DNA from: Ensifer adhaerens | GTDB taxonomy: Bacteria; Pseudomonadota; Alphaproteobacteria; Rhizobiales; Rhizobiaceae | Assembly: GCF_020035535.1 (NCBI RefSeq) | Contig: NZ_CP083349.1 | Location: 4,118,001 to 4,182,000 of the forward strand | Length of the DNA stretch: 64,000 nt | Direction of reading: 5' to 3' | In this document: one piece after another, positions 1 through 9,144 of the stretch | Numbering within the stretch: the stretch's first letter is position 1 | Layout of the letters: each line of letters begins with the position of its first letter | The notes under the pieces: model-generated | What the model was told of the DNA's origin: nothing | The model's database searches: none | Seen by the model: the letters and a program-made list of their open reading frames with translations, nothing else | Program-made: the position numbers and the translations under genes

Positions 1-170
1 TCGAGGGCTTCTGCGGTCGTCAGCGCATCTTCGAACTTGGCGTGGGCGACGGCGGTGTAGTGCTTCACTACGGCGGCGGCGTCGGTTGCGGCGTAGGCCG
101 GCTGCAGGGCCAGCGCCGACGTTGCCGTCATGAACGCCAGCGTGGCGCCGCGGATGAATTTCTTGGTCAT
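1..170 (-). CDS. Imelysin-like (peptidase M75 family) secreted protein, N-terminal fragment
   Basis: Only the first 56 codons lie in the window; the gene runs off the left edge. The ATG at 168-170 is followed by a typical Sec signal peptide (basic MTKKF start, hydrophobic stretch, ending near PAYA, residues 1-28). The mature start, with VVKHYTAVAHAKFEDALTTA, resembles the first helix of imelysin-like proteins, which are periplasmic or outer-membrane proteins linked to iron uptake. A purine-rich GAGAGGG ribosome site precedes the ATG. The family call rests on about 28 mature residues and could be wrong; the secreted nature is clear. An iron-box-like element lies upstream at about 310-324. Confidence 0.55.
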   Translation of the reverse strand, partial: MTKKFIRGATLAFMTATSALALQPAYAATDAAAVVKHYTAVAHAKFEDALTTAEAL

Positions 171-246
171 GACCCTCTCCTGTTGCTTCCTTCGGCACAG
201 CCGAGCGAACCCGCAAACGCGGTGTCGTTCAGGCGTCGGGCCATGA

Positions 247-266
247 GAAAAGGCCCCGGCCGGGCC
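247..266 (-). terminator. Intrinsic terminator downstream of rsmB
   Basis: Read on the minus strand, GGCCC (stem, 252-256 and 262-266) with a five-base loop is followed by a T run formed by AAAA at 248-251. It lies about 90 bases after the rsmB stop and before the imelysin-like gene, as expected for a terminator. Confidence 0.5.
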
Positions 267-286
267 CGCCTCTCATGAACGAAAAC

Positions 287-324
287 TAAACTTGTGTCAA
301 AGTGTATAGTTTAGAACGTTTCAA
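287..324. promoter_or_regulatory. Candidate promoter/operator region with an Irr (ICE)-like element
   Basis: CTAAAC at 287-292 and GTTTAG at 309-314 form an inverted repeat, and TTTAGAA-CG-TTTCAA at 310-324 resembles one and a half arms of the TTTAGAA/TTCTAAA iron-control element of rhizobia. It lies about 140 bases upstream of the imelysin-like gene, a family often iron regulated. The second arm is imperfect, so this is only a suggestion. Confidence 0.3.
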
Positions 325-358
325 TCTGATGCCGGCCTTCGGCGGCCTGCAAAGGGCC

Positions 359-1648
359 TCAGCCCTTGCGTTGCATCAGGCAGAAGAAGAAGCCGTCCGT
401 GCCGGTCGAGGCGGGCGTCAGCGTCACGGTCTTCATGTCGGCCGACCAGGGCTGCGGCTTGTCGGTGCCGAACAGCGTTGCCCAGATATCGGCCGCCGAC
501 AGGATCTCGAATTCCGGATTGTCTTCGCAGAAGCCGTAGACCTGGGCTTCGTTCTCCTCGGGCAGCACCGAGCAGGTGACATAGATCAGGTGGCCCCCGG
601 GACGCACGAACTGTGCGGCACTCGCCAGCGCCTCTTCCTGCTGGGAGATACGCTCTTCGAGGTTCTTCTGGTTGAGCCGCCATTTGGTGTCCGGTCGCCG
701 GCGCCAGGTGCCGGTTCCGGTGCAGGGGGCATCGACCAGCACGCGGTCGAAACGGCCGGCAAGCGGCGCGAGGCTGTCTGCGGACTCGTGCACCTGGACA
801 TTGCGGGTGCCCGCACGCTTCAGCCGCTCGATGATCGGCGCGAGGCGCTTGCGGTCGGTGTCGTAGGCGTGCACCTGACCCTTGTTGTTCATCGCCGCCG
901 ACATGGCGAGCGTCTTGCCGCCGCCGCCGGCGCAATAGTCCAGCACCTGTTCGCCTTCCTGCGGGTAGGCGAGATCGGCGACGATCTGCGAGCCCTCGTC
1001 CTGCACTTCGAACCAGCCCTTCTGGAAGGAAAGCTCGGCCGTCACGTTCGGCAGGCGCGAAGCGCCTTCGCCGGCGGGAATGCGGATGCCGTTGCGGGCG
1101 ATCGTCGCGGCCTCGGCGCCGCTACGCTCCAGCGCCTTCAACACCTTGGCGCGTGTGGCTTTCAGCGTGTTGGCCCGCAGGTCGAGCGTCGGCCGGCCGG
1201 CGAGCGCTTTCGCTTCGTCGAGCCAGTCGTCGGAGAAGTTCTCTTCGAAGGAGGCCTGGGTCCACTCGGGGATATCGCCCTGCACATAGGCGGGCGCGTC
1301 TTCGAGCCTCCGCGTCGTGAAGGCCTGCATCCGCTCGGCGGAGGGGGCCTCCGGCGCGAACTTGTCGCCGTCGAGTTCGGCTGCGAGCTTGTCCGGGGTG
1401 AAGCCCCATTGCCGGTACATCACGGCATGGCCGAGGGCCGACGCGCTGTCGCTGTCCATCAGGTAGGCGTGGGAGAGTTTCATGCGAAGGGCGTCGTAGA
1501 CGATGTTGCCGATCGCGGAACGGTCGCCGGATCCGGCGAAACGGTGGGAGAGGCCCCAATCCTTGAGCGCGTCGGCGACCGGGCGCTTCCGCTTTTCGAT
1601 ATCCTCAAGAACCTCAATGGCTCCAGCGAGCCTGCCGCCCAAACGCAT
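359..1648 (-). CDS. rsmB: 16S rRNA (cytosine-5) methyltransferase, RsmB/Sun family
   Basis: 429 residues, the usual length of the family. The C-terminal Rossmann methyltransferase domain carries the SAM-binding motif LDYCAGGGGKT (residues 236-246). Both cysteines of m5C methyltransferases are present: Cys309 in DAPCTGTG (the release cysteine) and Cys359 in YVTCSVLPEEN (the nucleophile). The N-terminal part is the less conserved RsmB/NusB-like region. It methylates a cytosine of 16S rRNA during small-subunit assembly in the cytoplasm. The gene stands alone, with a terminator after it and the rlpA-like gene upstream on the same strand. RsmF-type enzymes share the catalytic motifs, so the exact target base is inferred. 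Confidence 0.9.
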   Translation of the reverse strand: MRLGGRLAGAIEVLEDIEKRKRPVADALKDWGLSHRFAGSGDRSAIGNIVYDALRMKLSHAYLMDSDSASALGHAVMYRQWGFTPDKLAAELDGDKFAPEAPSAERMQAFTTRRLEDAPAYVQGDIPEWTQASFEENFSDDWLDEAKALAGRPTLDLRANTLKATRAKVLKALERSGAEAATIARNGIRIPAGEGASRLPNVTAELSFQKGWFEVQDEGSQIVADLAYPQEGEQVLDYCAGGGGKTLAMSAAMNNKGQVHAYDTDRKRLAPIIERLKRAGTRNVQVHESADSLAPLAGRFDRVLVDAPCTGTGTWRRRPDTKWRLNQKNLEERISQQEEALASAAQFVRPGGHLIYVTCSVLPEENEAQVYGFCEDNPEFEILSAADIWATLFGTDKPQPWSADMKTVTLTPASTGTDGFFFCLMQRKG

Positions 1649-1782
1649 CTTCGATCAACTCCTTTTTCGCCGTGGTAGCGGCGATGGCATCGAAGAGCAA
1701 GACGGCGGCGAAGATTAACCGTCGAGAACGGTCTTTCTCAAGTAAACCCATCCGACTACTGGCCGGATGTCAGTATTCAGGA

Positions 1783-2157
1783 TCAGGAGTTGATGACGCG
1801 GTAACAGACGCTGGCGGTGCCGGAGCGGACCATGCCGATCTGTGAGGCTGCAGCCTTGGAAAGATCCATGACGCGTCCGCGAATGAACGGTCCACGGTCA
1901 TTGATCCGAACGACTACGGTCTTGCCGTTGCGCTTGTTGGTGACCTGAACCTTGGTTCCGAACTTCAGGCTACGATGGGCGGCTGTCAGGTGCGCGGCAT
2001 TCATTCGCTCGCCTGAGGCGGTCTTGGAACTCAGCGCATACCAGGATGCGCCGCCGCAGCCGGCGCCGGCTGCATGGCTATCGGAAACGGAAACGAGACC
2101 GAAAGCGGTCGTGAACAGCGCTGCAGCGGCAGCAGTCTTGAACTTCGCTGGCGTCAA
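1783..2157 (-). CDS. RlpA-like double-psi beta-barrel secreted protein
   Basis: 124 residues from a TTG start at 2155-2157, chosen because GAGGGG sits nine bases upstream. A second TTG at 2176-2178 would add seven residues but has no ribosome site, and there is no suitable ATG. A signal peptide (TPAKFK then an alanine-rich core, ending near SHA) precedes a single RlpA-type domain with the hallmarks [30 protein letters not shown] and [10 protein letters not shown]. RlpA proteins act on or bind denuded septal peptidoglycan. This short version lacks the C-terminal SPOR domain, so septal targeting cannot be assumed. There is no lipobox cysteine at the cleavage site. Monocistronic, in front of an AT-rich 460-base gap. 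Confidence 0.8.
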   Translation of the reverse strand: MTPAKFKTAAAAALFTTAFGLVSVSDSHAAGAGCGGASWYALSSKTASGERMNAAHLTAAHRSLKFGTKVQVTNKRNGKTVVVRINDRGPFIRGRVMDLSKAAASQIGMVRSGTASVCYRVINS

Positions 2158-2618
2158 ACTGGCGATCCCCTCGGTCAAAACACTTGGTTAAAAACTTCTG
2201 AGAAACGCTAATTGGGGCGAAAAATGGCAAAAACGTGCTTCAACCATTTACACTCTATTAGGATTTATTAAAAAAGGACGAAAATTCAAAAACGAAGATC
2301 GTTTGAAATAGTTTAAACGGGGCCGGGAAGTTCTTTGGAATCAGTGGTTGAACGCTAACAGCCTTCCGCACGCAGGCGCAACTCAGTGGTAAACGAAAAA
2401 TTTCATTAAAAATTTCGAATTGGACGAAATTTCCGGAATCTAGATGGTCGAAAAATCGATACTAGCGCACAGGTTGTATTCAATTCGTCAAGTATCGAAG
2501 GAATATCCAGAGAATGTCACAATTCTGGCGGCGTTTCCGTTATCAATACTGATGAGCAGACTATCGGCATTCTATAAGCATTTCGGATTATGTTATTGAA
2601 TAAGCACCGAGTTGCGTT
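2158..2618. other. AT-rich intergenic gap with one inverted repeat
   Basis: This stretch is clearly lower in GC than its surroundings and has no convincing reading frame. It should contain the promoter of the RlpA-like gene. AAATTTCG at 2410-2417 and CGAAATTT at 2425-2432 are a perfect 8-base inverted repeat separated by seven bases, a possible operator. No tRNA or known small RNA was recognised. Confidence 0.5.
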
Positions 2619-3494
2619 TCAAGCGTTGCGCCAGGTGCCGGATTTCCAGAGCTGCGCAAGCGAAACGCGATAATCGGGGTACGTGAACTCGAAACCGGTG
2701 GCGCGCATGCGGGCGTTCGAAACGCGTTTGTTCTCGCCATAGAAGGAGCGGGCCATCGTCGACAGTTCGGCCTGCTCGAAGGGCGTCTCCGGGGGAGGTT
2801 CGACACCCATCAGCCGCGCGGCTTCGGCCACCACGTCCTGTGGCGGCGCCGGCTCGTTGTCGGTGATGTTGAAGACGCCGCTCGTACCGTTGTTTGCGAG
2901 GAACAGAGACGCCGCCCCGATATCCTCGACACGGATGCGGTTGAACACCTGACCCGGCTTGATCAGGCGTCGGGCCGTGCCATTTGCGAGATTGCAGAAA
3001 GCGTTGCGCCCTGGACCGTAGATGCCGGCGAGCCTTAGTACGGCGACCGGGATGTTCTGCTTTGCGCCGAAGGCGATCCAGGCGTCCTCCGCTTCCACCC
3101 GTTCGACTGAGCGGGCAGAGACCGGTTTGCGCAGCATGTCCTCGGTGACCCATTCTCCGCCATGGTCACCATAGACACCCACCGTCGAGAGATAACCGAT
3201 CCATTCGAGGTTTGGTGCGAGCCGTGCGAGATCCGGGGTGGAAGCGCGGAACATCGGGTCGCCATCGCGGCCGGGCGCGATCGACTGGATCAGGTGGGTC
3301 GCCTGGCCAAGTGCGGCAGCGAGTTCGTCGGAGATCGTTTCACCGTCGAAGAGGATCGGGCGAATACCGGCCTTTTCGAGGTTTGCCGCCTTCTCCTCGG
3401 TGCGGGTGGTGCCGACGACGCTTGTCGCCGTCGGAGCCATGGCCCGTGCGATTGCCATGCCGGAGTAGCCGGCGCCAAGGATCAGGACTTGCAT
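2619..3494 (-). CDS. Atypical SDR-family NAD(P)-binding protein (YeeZ-like)
   Basis: 291 residues, starting at [12 protein letters not shown], which is the glycine-rich NAD(P)-binding loop GxGxxG at the very N-terminus. The start at 3494 overlaps the end of queG by 13 bases, so the two are probably co-translated. The fold resembles extended SDR epimerases: [13 protein letters not shown], then [10 protein letters not shown] and [10 protein letters not shown]. Where classical enzymes have the catalytic YxxxK, this protein reads [11 protein letters not shown], so the usual Tyr/Lys pair is absent, as in the YeeZ group. The enzymatic activity is therefore unknown. It lies last in a string GST-queG-SDR. 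Confidence 0.75.
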   Translation of the reverse strand: MQVLILGAGYSGMAIARAMAPTATSVVGTTRTEEKAANLEKAGIRPILFDGETISDELAAALGQATHLIQSIAPGRDGDPMFRASTPDLARLAPNLEWIGYLSTVGVYGDHGGEWVTEDMLRKPVSARSVERVEAEDAWIAFGAKQNIPVAVLRLAGIYGPGRNAFCNLANGTARRLIKPGQVFNRIRVEDIGAASLFLANNGTSGVFNITDNEPAPPQDVVAEAARLMGVEPPPETPFEQAELSTMARSFYGENKRVSNARMRATGFEFTYPDYRVSLAQLWKSGTWRNA

Positions 3495-4684
3495 CGGCTC
3501 ACTCCCGCCATCTGCCATTCGTTGAGGACGTCTTCGTCCGTCTCTGGCTCGCATTGTTCGGCAATTTCCGCAAGCGCTGTGGGCGCGACCAATCGTGACA
3601 GCGCCCAGACCGCCATTGCCCGCACCACCGGTGAGGCGTCATCGATGCGCGCCTTGACAGCAGCGACAAGTGCCTGGTCGCCGGAGTTGCCGGCGGCGAT
3701 CAGCGCGTTGCGTACGAAGCGGTCGCGGCCGATCCGCTTGACCGGCGAGCCCGAGAACAGGCTGCGGAAGGCGGGGTCGTCGAGATCGAGCAGGCCGTCG
3801 AGCGCCGGCGCCTTCAGATCGTTGCGCGCCTTCAGCTTCATTTCGGAAGCCGCCTGCGCGAACTTGTTCCAGGGACAGGCGGCGAGACAGTCGTCGCAAC
3901 CATAGATGCGGTTGCCCATCAACGGGCGAAGGTCCGGGTCGATCGGCCCCTTGTGCTCGATCGTCAGGTAGGAAATGCAGCGCCGCGCGTCGATCTGATA
4001 GGGCGCTGGAAACGCGTTGGTGGGGCAGGCGTCAAGACAGGCGCGGCAGGAGCCGCAATGGTCCCGCTCCGGCGCGTCGATGACGAGTTCGGCTGTGGTG
4101 AACAGGCTGCCGAGAAACAGCCAGGAGCCATATTCGCGGCTGACGAGGTTGGTGTGCTTGCCCTGCCAGCCGAGGCCGGCCTTCTCCGAGAGCGGCTTTT
4201 CCATCACCGGGGCCGTGTCGACGAAGACCTTGACGTCCTCGCCGGCGCGCGCGGCGAAACGGGTCGCCACTTCCTTGAGCTTGCCCTTGATGATGTCGTG
4301 ATAATCGCGGTTCTGGGCATAGACCGAGATCGCGCCGCGGTCGGTCCTTTCGAGAATCCCGCGCGGATCCTCTTCTGGCCCGTAGTTCATCGCAAACATC
4401 ACCACCGAGCGCACGTCGCTCCAGAGCGTGCGCGGGTCGGAACGGCGTTCGGCCGTTTCGGCGAGCCACTCCATCGTGCCGTGGAAACCGTCGTCGAGAA
4501 AATCTTGGAGCCGAGCCGGCGCCTCGGGAATGGCGTCCGGCCGGGTGATGCGACAGAGATCGAAGCCCTTGTCTGCCGCTTCGGCCTTCAGGAATTCGGT
4601 CAGCTTTAGCCGCCGTCGTTCCCCATTGTCAGCCTTGGCAGCGATGCCGGGCACAGCTTCAGCCTCAGAAGTCGAGGTCCGCAT
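3482..4684 (-). CDS. queG: Epoxyqueuosine reductase QueG
   Basis: 400 residues. QueG performs the last step of queuosine synthesis, reducing epoxyqueuosine in tRNA anticodons with cobalamin and two [4Fe-4S] clusters. Seen here: the catalytic aspartate in [12 protein letters not shown] (about residue 156), first cluster motif [12 protein letters not shown] (about 210-221) with a later Cys at about 237, and second motif [10 protein letters not shown] (about 263-272). A C-terminal HEAT-like helical segment follows. The ATG at 4684 lies inside the end of the upstream GST gene (20-base overlap), suggesting coupling. The rest of the queuosine pathway is not in this window. Confidence 0.93.
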   Translation of the reverse strand: MRTSTSEAEAVPGIAAKADNGERRRLKLTEFLKAEAADKGFDLCRITRPDAIPEAPARLQDFLDDGFHGTMEWLAETAERRSDPRTLWSDVRSVVMFAMNYGPEEDPRGILERTDRGAISVYAQNRDYHDIIKGKLKEVATRFAARAGEDVKVFVDTAPVMEKPLSEKAGLGWQGKHTNLVSREYGSWLFLGSLFTTAELVIDAPERDHCGSCRACLDACPTNAFPAPYQIDARRCISYLTIEHKGPIDPDLRPLMGNRIYGCDDCLAACPWNKFAQAASEMKLKARNDLKAPALDGLLDLDDPAFRSLFSGSPVKRIGRDRFVRNALIAAGNSGDQALVAAVKARIDDASPVVRAMAVWALSRLVAPTALAEIAEQCEPETDEDVLNEWQMAGVSRCKS

Positions 4685-5357
4685 AGTGCGGAACCGGGGT
4701 CACGCCGCGTACACGCTCGGAGAGCAGCGGGCGGAAGGAGGGGCGGGACTTCAGCCGCTGGTACCACTCCTTGGCGGTCGGGGCATCCGACCAGTCGATC
4801 TCGCCGAGGTAATCGAGCACGGACACTGTCGCTGCCGCTGCAAGGTCCGCATAGGAGATGCGGTCACCGGCAAGCCAGGTGCGCGAACCGGCGAGCCAGG
4901 AGAGATACTTCATATGCTGGCGGATATTGGCGCGCGACGTGCGCAGGATCTTGCTGTCCGGTGCGCCGCCGCCCTGGTCCGGGGTCATCTGCAGCTTGAA
5001 GATGCGTTCGCGCACCAGCGGCCGGGTGACGTCCGCTTCCATCTTCTGCAGGAACCATTCGACGAGGCGCCGGATTTCCGCGCGCTGGAACGGGTCCTCG
5101 GCCAGAAGCCTGCGATCCCGCTTCATGATTCCATTCGTCTCGTCGAGATATTCCGAGATGATCGTGGCGCCACAGAGCGCTCTCATACTGTCGTCAACAT
5201 AGACCGGTAGCGTCCCGGCCGGGTTCAGGGCCAGGAAGTCGCGCCGGTTCTCCCAGGGCTGCTCCTCGGACAATTCCGTCTGATAGCCATATTCCGAGAG
5301 GATAAGGCGAACGAAGCGTGAAGCGGAGGACATGGGGTGATGATACAGTGTCGGCAT
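4665..5357 (-). CDS. Glutathione S-transferase family protein
   Basis: 230 residues. The N-terminal thioredoxin-like domain begins [20 protein letters not shown], with the Ser-rich region expected near the glutathione site, and contains the cis-proline segment [12 protein letters not shown]. The all-helical C-terminal domain carries the conserved [20 protein letters not shown] helix (D in the N-capping box). Substrate cannot be inferred. First gene of an overlapping set with queG and the SDR gene, divergent from uppP. Confidence 0.85.
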   Translation of the reverse strand: MPTLYHHPMSSASRFVRLILSEYGYQTELSEEQPWENRRDFLALNPAGTLPVYVDDSMRALCGATIISEYLDETNGIMKRDRRLLAEDPFQRAEIRRLVEWFLQKMEADVTRPLVRERIFKLQMTPDQGGGAPDSKILRTSRANIRQHMKYLSWLAGSRTWLAGDRISYADLAAAATVSVLDYLGEIDWSDAPTAKEWYQRLKSRPSFRPLLSERVRGVTPVPHYADLDF

Positions 5358-5519
5358 CGATGATCTGGCTTCTCAGCGTCTTTTTTCTGGGGGCGTCAGC
5401 GTGGCGGCGCAAGCGTCTGGCCACGGCTCCTGTGATAAAGCTATAGAAATTTGTGGTGGTAAACACAAGCGAATCAGCCTTTTCCTCCCACTCCAAAACT
5501 TGTCAGGAAAATCTCATAC

Positions 5520-6326
5520 ATGGCGGATCAATCGATCATCAGCGCGCTCGTCCTCGGGCTCATCGAGGGCTTGACGGAGTTTATCCCTGTCTCGTCGACG
5601 GCGCATGTCCTCCTCGCCGGCCACTTCCTCGGTTTCAAGTCGCCTGGCAACACCTTCGCCGTCCTCATCCAGCTCGGCGCCATTCTGGCGATCCTGCTCG
5701 TCTATTTCCAGAAGCTTCTGTCGATTGCGCTGGCGCTGCCGACGAGCATCAAGGCGCGTCGCTTCGTCCTGTCCGTGCTGATCGCCTTTTTGCCGGCAGC
5801 CGTCATCGGTGCGATCGCCCATGATTTCATCAAGACGGTGCTGTTCGAAACGCCTGTGCTGATCTGCATCGTGCTGATCGTCGGCGGCTTCATCCTTTAT
5901 GCGATCGACCATCTGCCGCTGAAGCCGCGCTACAAGGACGTGATGGACTATCCGCCGTCGCTGGCGCTGAAGATCGGCCTGTTCCAGTGCCTGGCGATGA
6001 TCCCCGGCACCTCGCGTTCCGGCGCCACGATCGCCGGTGCCTTGCTGATGGGAACCGACAAGCGCTCGGCTGCGGAGTTCTCGTTCTTCCTGGCGATGCC
6101 GACCATGCTCGGCGCCTTCACGCTGGATCTTTACAAGAACCGCGACGCGCTCTCCTTCGACGATTTCACTCTGATCGCCGTCGGCTTCATTGCGGCCTTC
6201 GTCGCCGGCGTCTTCGTCGTACGTTCGCTGCTCGACTTCGTCTCGCGGCGTGGGTTCACGCCCTTCGCCATCTGGCGCATTATCGTCGGTACCGCCGGCC
6301 TGATCGGCCTCTGGCTGCTCGGCTGA
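5520..6326 (+). CDS. uppP: Undecaprenyl-diphosphate phosphatase UppP (BacA)
   Basis: 268 residues, a standard-length polytopic membrane enzyme that recycles undecaprenyl diphosphate to the monophosphate carrier used for peptidoglycan and polysaccharide export. Family signatures seen: [18 protein letters not shown] (residues 14-31, with the two acidic residues and Ser/His of the active site) and [10 protein letters not shown] (about 163-172, with the catalytic Arg). Multiple hydrophobic helices span the rest. Monocistronic, followed by a strong terminator at 6351. This BacA is not the rhizobial SbmA-like symbiosis protein of the same name. Confidence 0.93.
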   Translation: MADQSIISALVLGLIEGLTEFIPVSSTAHVLLAGHFLGFKSPGNTFAVLIQLGAILAILLVYFQKLLSIALALPTSIKARRFVLSVLIAFLPAAVIGAIAHDFIKTVLFETPVLICIVLIVGGFILYAIDHLPLKPRYKDVMDYPPSLALKIGLFQCLAMIPGTSRSGATIAGALLMGTDKRSAAEFSFFLAMPTMLGAFTLDLYKNRDALSFDDFTLIAVGFIAAFVAGVFVVRSLLDFVSRRGFTPFAIWRIIVGTAGLIGLWLLG

Positions 6327-6350
6327 GCGGCATCATCAACGGCCCAAACG

Positions 6351-6380
6351 AAAAAAGGCGCGTCACGGACGCGCCTTTTT
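6351..6380 (+). terminator. Intrinsic terminator after uppP
   Basis: GGCGCGTC (6357-6364), loop ACG, GACGCGCC (6368-6375), then TTTTT. A-rich on the other flank, so it can also work for minus-strand transcripts arriving from the 53-residue gene. Confidence 0.9.
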
Positions 6381-6426
6381 CTTTACCCTCGGTTTTCTCC
6401 GGGCCTGGGCCGGCCCTAAAAACAAA

Positions 6427-6512
6427 GCCGCGTGCGTTTCAAGGTGAAACGCACGCGGCCGCTGGCCCCCGCCAATAACTTTAGATGCCCCAAACGCAAT
6501 TCCAGGAATTGC
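6427..6512. repeat. Two adjacent palindromic intergenic repeats
   Basis: A 14-base perfect stem GCCGCGTGCGTTTC (6427-6440) pairs with 6446-6459. A second palindrome, GCAATTCC-A-GGAATTGC (6496-6512), has the same ends as the degenerate element at 63943. The second looks like an internally deleted copy of a rhizobial palindromic repeat. No coding capacity. Confidence 0.6.
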
Positions 6513-6533
6513 ATGATCCAGAGGGCGCCGGCC

Positions 6534-6695
6534 TTAGTTGCCGGAAAGGTCGATCGATGCCGTCGTGCACGGATCGACGCCATAGGCCGGCGCACAATCC
6601 TTGCCGCTGCTGGCGACCGTGTTCGGCGCCATGAATGAGCCAGCCAGAATGATCAGTGCCGCACACGCAAAAAAGATTGCGATCGACTTGCCCAT
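6534..6695 (-). CDS. Small secreted or membrane-anchored protein of unknown function
   Basis: 53 residues from the ATG at 6693-6695, chosen over an upstream in-frame ATG because GAAAGG lies about ten bases before it. One hydrophobic segment (roughly residues 5-22, IAIFFACAALIILAGSF) follows a single basic residue, either a signal peptide or an anchor. The remaining part contains two cysteines (KDCAPAYGVDPCTTAS) that could form a disulfide in the periplasm. I recognise no family. Coding is supported by the ribosome site and the coherent signal-plus-short-domain layout only. Confidence 0.55.
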   Translation of the reverse strand: MGKSIAIFFACAALIILAGSFMAPNTVASSGKDCAPAYGVDPCTTASIDLSGN

Positions 6696-6873
6696 GGACG
6701 CGATGCCTTTCGAGATTGATGCTGCCGCCGCCGTGCCTTGCGATCGGGGCGCGAGGCGGTGTTTAGTCGCTGGATATGACATGATCAATATCAGGACATG
6801 TTGAATTTGCGGTAAATGCCATTCGCTTTGTTAACTGCGGCAGAACTGCAACGCTGTTGCCTCGATGCCACAG

Positions 6874-6908
6874 AAAAACGGCCACCGGTGGGTACCGGCG
6901 GCCGTTTA
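6874..6908 (-). terminator. Intrinsic terminator after the NDUFA9-like gene
   Basis: On the minus strand AACGGCCGCCGGTA pairs with the ACCGGTGGCCGTT arm, followed by a T run (AAAAA at 6874-6878 on the plus strand). It lies 24 bases after the stop of the NAD(P)-binding gene. Confidence 0.75.
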
Positions 6909-6931
6909 AAAGAAATTGGCTTTGGAGCCGA

Positions 6932-7912
6932 TCAGGCGGCGCGGCCGCTGCGGGTATACTGGCCCTGCGGGCGATAGCGCACCAGATAGGTCGGCAGGAT
7001 CGGCTCCAGCATCGTCGGATCGATGCCGATGCCGGAGAGCGTGCGTCCTTCCGAAACCGCCTTTGCCGAGACGACATTGTCGGATTTCAGCAACACCACT
7101 TGGTCGGCCGTGAGCGGCGGCGTGACGAAGGGCACCATCGAGGCGATGCTGCCGATGAAGGACGCGACGCCGAAGGGAAGCGAGACGAGCGGACGCTTGC
7201 GGTCGATCGTGTTGAGCATGATCTCGAGACAATCGCGGAAGCTCAGGACATCGGGGCCGCCGAGTTCGTAAATCTTGCCCTTGGCAATCTTGCCGTCGAC
7301 AGCGCGCGCCACCGCCTCGGCGACATCGGTCACGTAGACGGGCTGGAACTTGGTGTGGCCGCCGCCGATCAGCGGCAGGACCGGCGAGAAGCGCGCCATG
7401 TCGGCGAACTTGTTGAAGAACCCGTCCTCGGGACCGAAGACGATCGAGGGGCGCAGGATGATCGCGTCGGGCTTCGTTTCAAGGATTGCCGCCTCGGCGC
7501 GACCCTTGCTGCGGGCGTAGTTCGACGGCGAGGAAGCGTCCGCGCCGATTGCCGAGATGTGTGTCAGCGTTGCGCCGACGCTACGCGCTGCTTCCGCAAC
7601 GGCACGTGCGCCGAAATCCTGGACGGCGTCGAAGGTGTTGCGGCCGCTTTCAAAGAGCACGCCGACGCAGTTGATGACGTGGTCGGAGCCTTCGACGGCG
7701 CGGTCCACCGACTTGCGGTAGCGCAGGTTCGCCTGCACGAAGGAGATCTGGCCGACATTGCCGAGTGGTTGCAGGTGACCGGCAAGGTCAGGCCGGCGAA
7801 CGGCGACGCGAATGCGGTAGCCGCGCTTGGCGAGCGCGCGCACGACATGACGGCCGACGAACCCGGATCCGCCGAAAATCGTCACCAGCGGCGGAAGGTT
7901 GGACAAGGTCAT
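6932..7912 (-). CDS. NAD(P)-binding protein related to complex I accessory subunit NDUFA9
   Basis: 326 residues, extended/atypical SDR fold. The dinucleotide loop FGGSGFVGRHVV is at residues 13-24, an Asn-rich CVGVLFE segment follows at about 82, and YARSKGRAEAAIL (about 132) keeps the Tyr-x3-Lys pair. ILRPSIVFGPED and the later FQPVYVTDVAEAV motif match the NDUFA9-like group widespread in alphaproteobacteria. In mitochondria the homologue is a structural NADPH-binding subunit of complex I. In bacteria its role is unclear, and no nuo genes are nearby. Monocistronic with its own terminator. Confidence 0.85.
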   Translation of the reverse strand: MTLSNLPPLVTIFGGSGFVGRHVVRALAKRGYRIRVAVRRPDLAGHLQPLGNVGQISFVQANLRYRKSVDRAVEGSDHVINCVGVLFESGRNTFDAVQDFGARAVAEAARSVGATLTHISAIGADASSPSNYARSKGRAEAAILETKPDAIILRPSIVFGPEDGFFNKFADMARFSPVLPLIGGGHTKFQPVYVTDVAEAVARAVDGKIAKGKIYELGGPDVLSFRDCLEIMLNTIDRKRPLVSLPFGVASFIGSIASMVPFVTPPLTADQVVLLKSDNVVSAKAVSEGRTLSGIGIDPTMLEPILPTYLVRYRPQGQYTRSGRAA

Positions 7913-8033
7913 GGGAAACGCACTCCTGATCGCAGAGGAAAGAATTGATTGCTACATAGCCCAACAGCCGCGAGAGGTGAAGGCCAATCCACGCGGCTTG
8001 TCGGGTCTGTCGGAAGATGATGATGGTGGGTCG

Positions 8034-8321
8034 TCAGACGCCTTCGACGACGACCATCTCTGCGTCGGCGACTTCCTGGCGGATCGCGGCGGCAATCTGG
8101 TATTCGGGTGAGTTGTAACAGTCGACCGCGGCCTGCAGCGACGGAAACTCGATGACGACGTTGCGGGCGCGCACGCCGCCTTCCAGGCGCTGGTGTTCAC
8201 CGCCGCGCGCGAGAAAATTCGCGCCGTATTTCTCGAAGGCCGGCTTTGCAGCCGCCACATAATCCTTGTACCGCTCGGTATCGCGGACATCGACCCGCGC
8301 GATCCAGTATCCCTTGGCCAT
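8034..8321 (-). CDS. DUF1330 family protein
   Basis: 95 residues, a single ferredoxin-like alpha/beta (dimeric barrel) domain. MAKGYWIARVDVRDTERYKD, the central GGEHQRLEG and the NVVIEFPSLQAAVDCYNSPE strand-helix are the family hallmarks. Such proteins are small cytoplasmic dimers of unknown biochemical role. It lies between the NDUFA9-like gene and pyrF on the same strand with gaps above 100 bases, so an operon is not certain. Confidence 0.88.
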   Translation of the reverse strand: MAKGYWIARVDVRDTERYKDYVAAAKPAFEKYGANFLARGGEHQRLEGGVRARNVVIEFPSLQAAVDCYNSPEYQIAAAIRQEVADAEMVVVEGV

Positions 8322-8436
8322 TTTTGAGCTCCTCGTTTTGCGGCGCTGTAGGCTGACGGGAGTGTTACTTCCGGCAAATTTGGGTCGAGGTCAAGCGGAT
8401 CGGCGCGGTCGCTGCGTGCGGGGAGCGTTCCTCGCG

Positions 8437-9141
8437 TCAGCGCGCGAGTGCGCCGTCCATTTCCGCGAGGATTGCGCGCGCGGCGGCGAGCGGCTCGGCG
8501 ACTGCGACGATTGGGCGCGCGACGACGAGATGACTGGATCCGGCCTTCAGGGCTTCGGCCGGCGTCATCACCCGCTTCTGGTCGCCCTTGTCGGCGCCGG
8601 CAGGGCGGATGCCCGGCGTCACCAGCGCCATGTTCGGGCCGATGATCTTGCGAACCGCAGCCGATTCTTCTGCCGAACAGACGATGCCCCCCATGCCGGC
8701 CGCGCGTGCCTGTTCGGCCCGGCGCAGCACCAACGTGTGCGGATCGTATTCGTAGCCGGCGTCGATCACGTCCTGCTCGTCCATGGAGGTCAGCACCGTG
8801 ACGCCGAGCAGGCAGAGATCGGAGCCTTTCGCAGCCTCGACGGCCGCCTTCATGGCCTTCGGATAGGCGTGCAGGGTCAGCATCGACATGCCCATCTTCA
8901 CGATGTTCTCGACGCCCTTGGCAACCGTGTTGTCGATGTCGAGCAGCTTCATGTCGAGGAAGACCTTTTTCCCGCTCTTGGCAAGGTCGCGCGCGAACTC
9001 GAGCCCGCCGGCAAAGACTAGCTGATAGCCGATCTTGTAGAAGGAGACGTCGTTTCCGAGCGTCGAGACGATCTTCTCGGCATCGGTGATCGTCGGAAGG
9101 TCGAGGCCTACGATCAGTCTGTCGCGCGCGGTTTCGGTCAT
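8437..9141 (-). CDS. pyrF: Orotidine 5'-phosphate decarboxylase
   Basis: 234 residues, a TIM-barrel enzyme that makes UMP in the last step of de novo pyrimidine synthesis. The catalytic charge network is visible in [13 protein letters not shown] (Asp63, Lys65, Asp68). VTPGIRP and the C-terminal [13 protein letters not shown] (phosphate-binding GR/AR loop) complete the active site. Start ATG at 9141. The upstream gene for the histidine phosphatase relative ends only three bases earlier, and pmtA is next, so pmtA, the phosphatase relative and pyrF probably share one transcript. Confidence 0.95.
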   Translation of the reverse strand: MTETARDRLIVGLDLPTITDAEKIVSTLGNDVSFYKIGYQLVFAGGLEFARDLAKSGKKVFLDMKLLDIDNTVAKGVENIVKMGMSMLTLHAYPKAMKAAVEAAKGSDLCLLGVTVLTSMDEQDVIDAGYEYDPHTLVLRRAEQARAAGMGGIVCSAEESAAVRKIIGPNMALVTPGIRPAGADKGDQKRVMTPAEALKAGSSHLVVARPIVAVAEPLAAARAILAEMDGALAR

Positions 9142-9144
9142 CGT

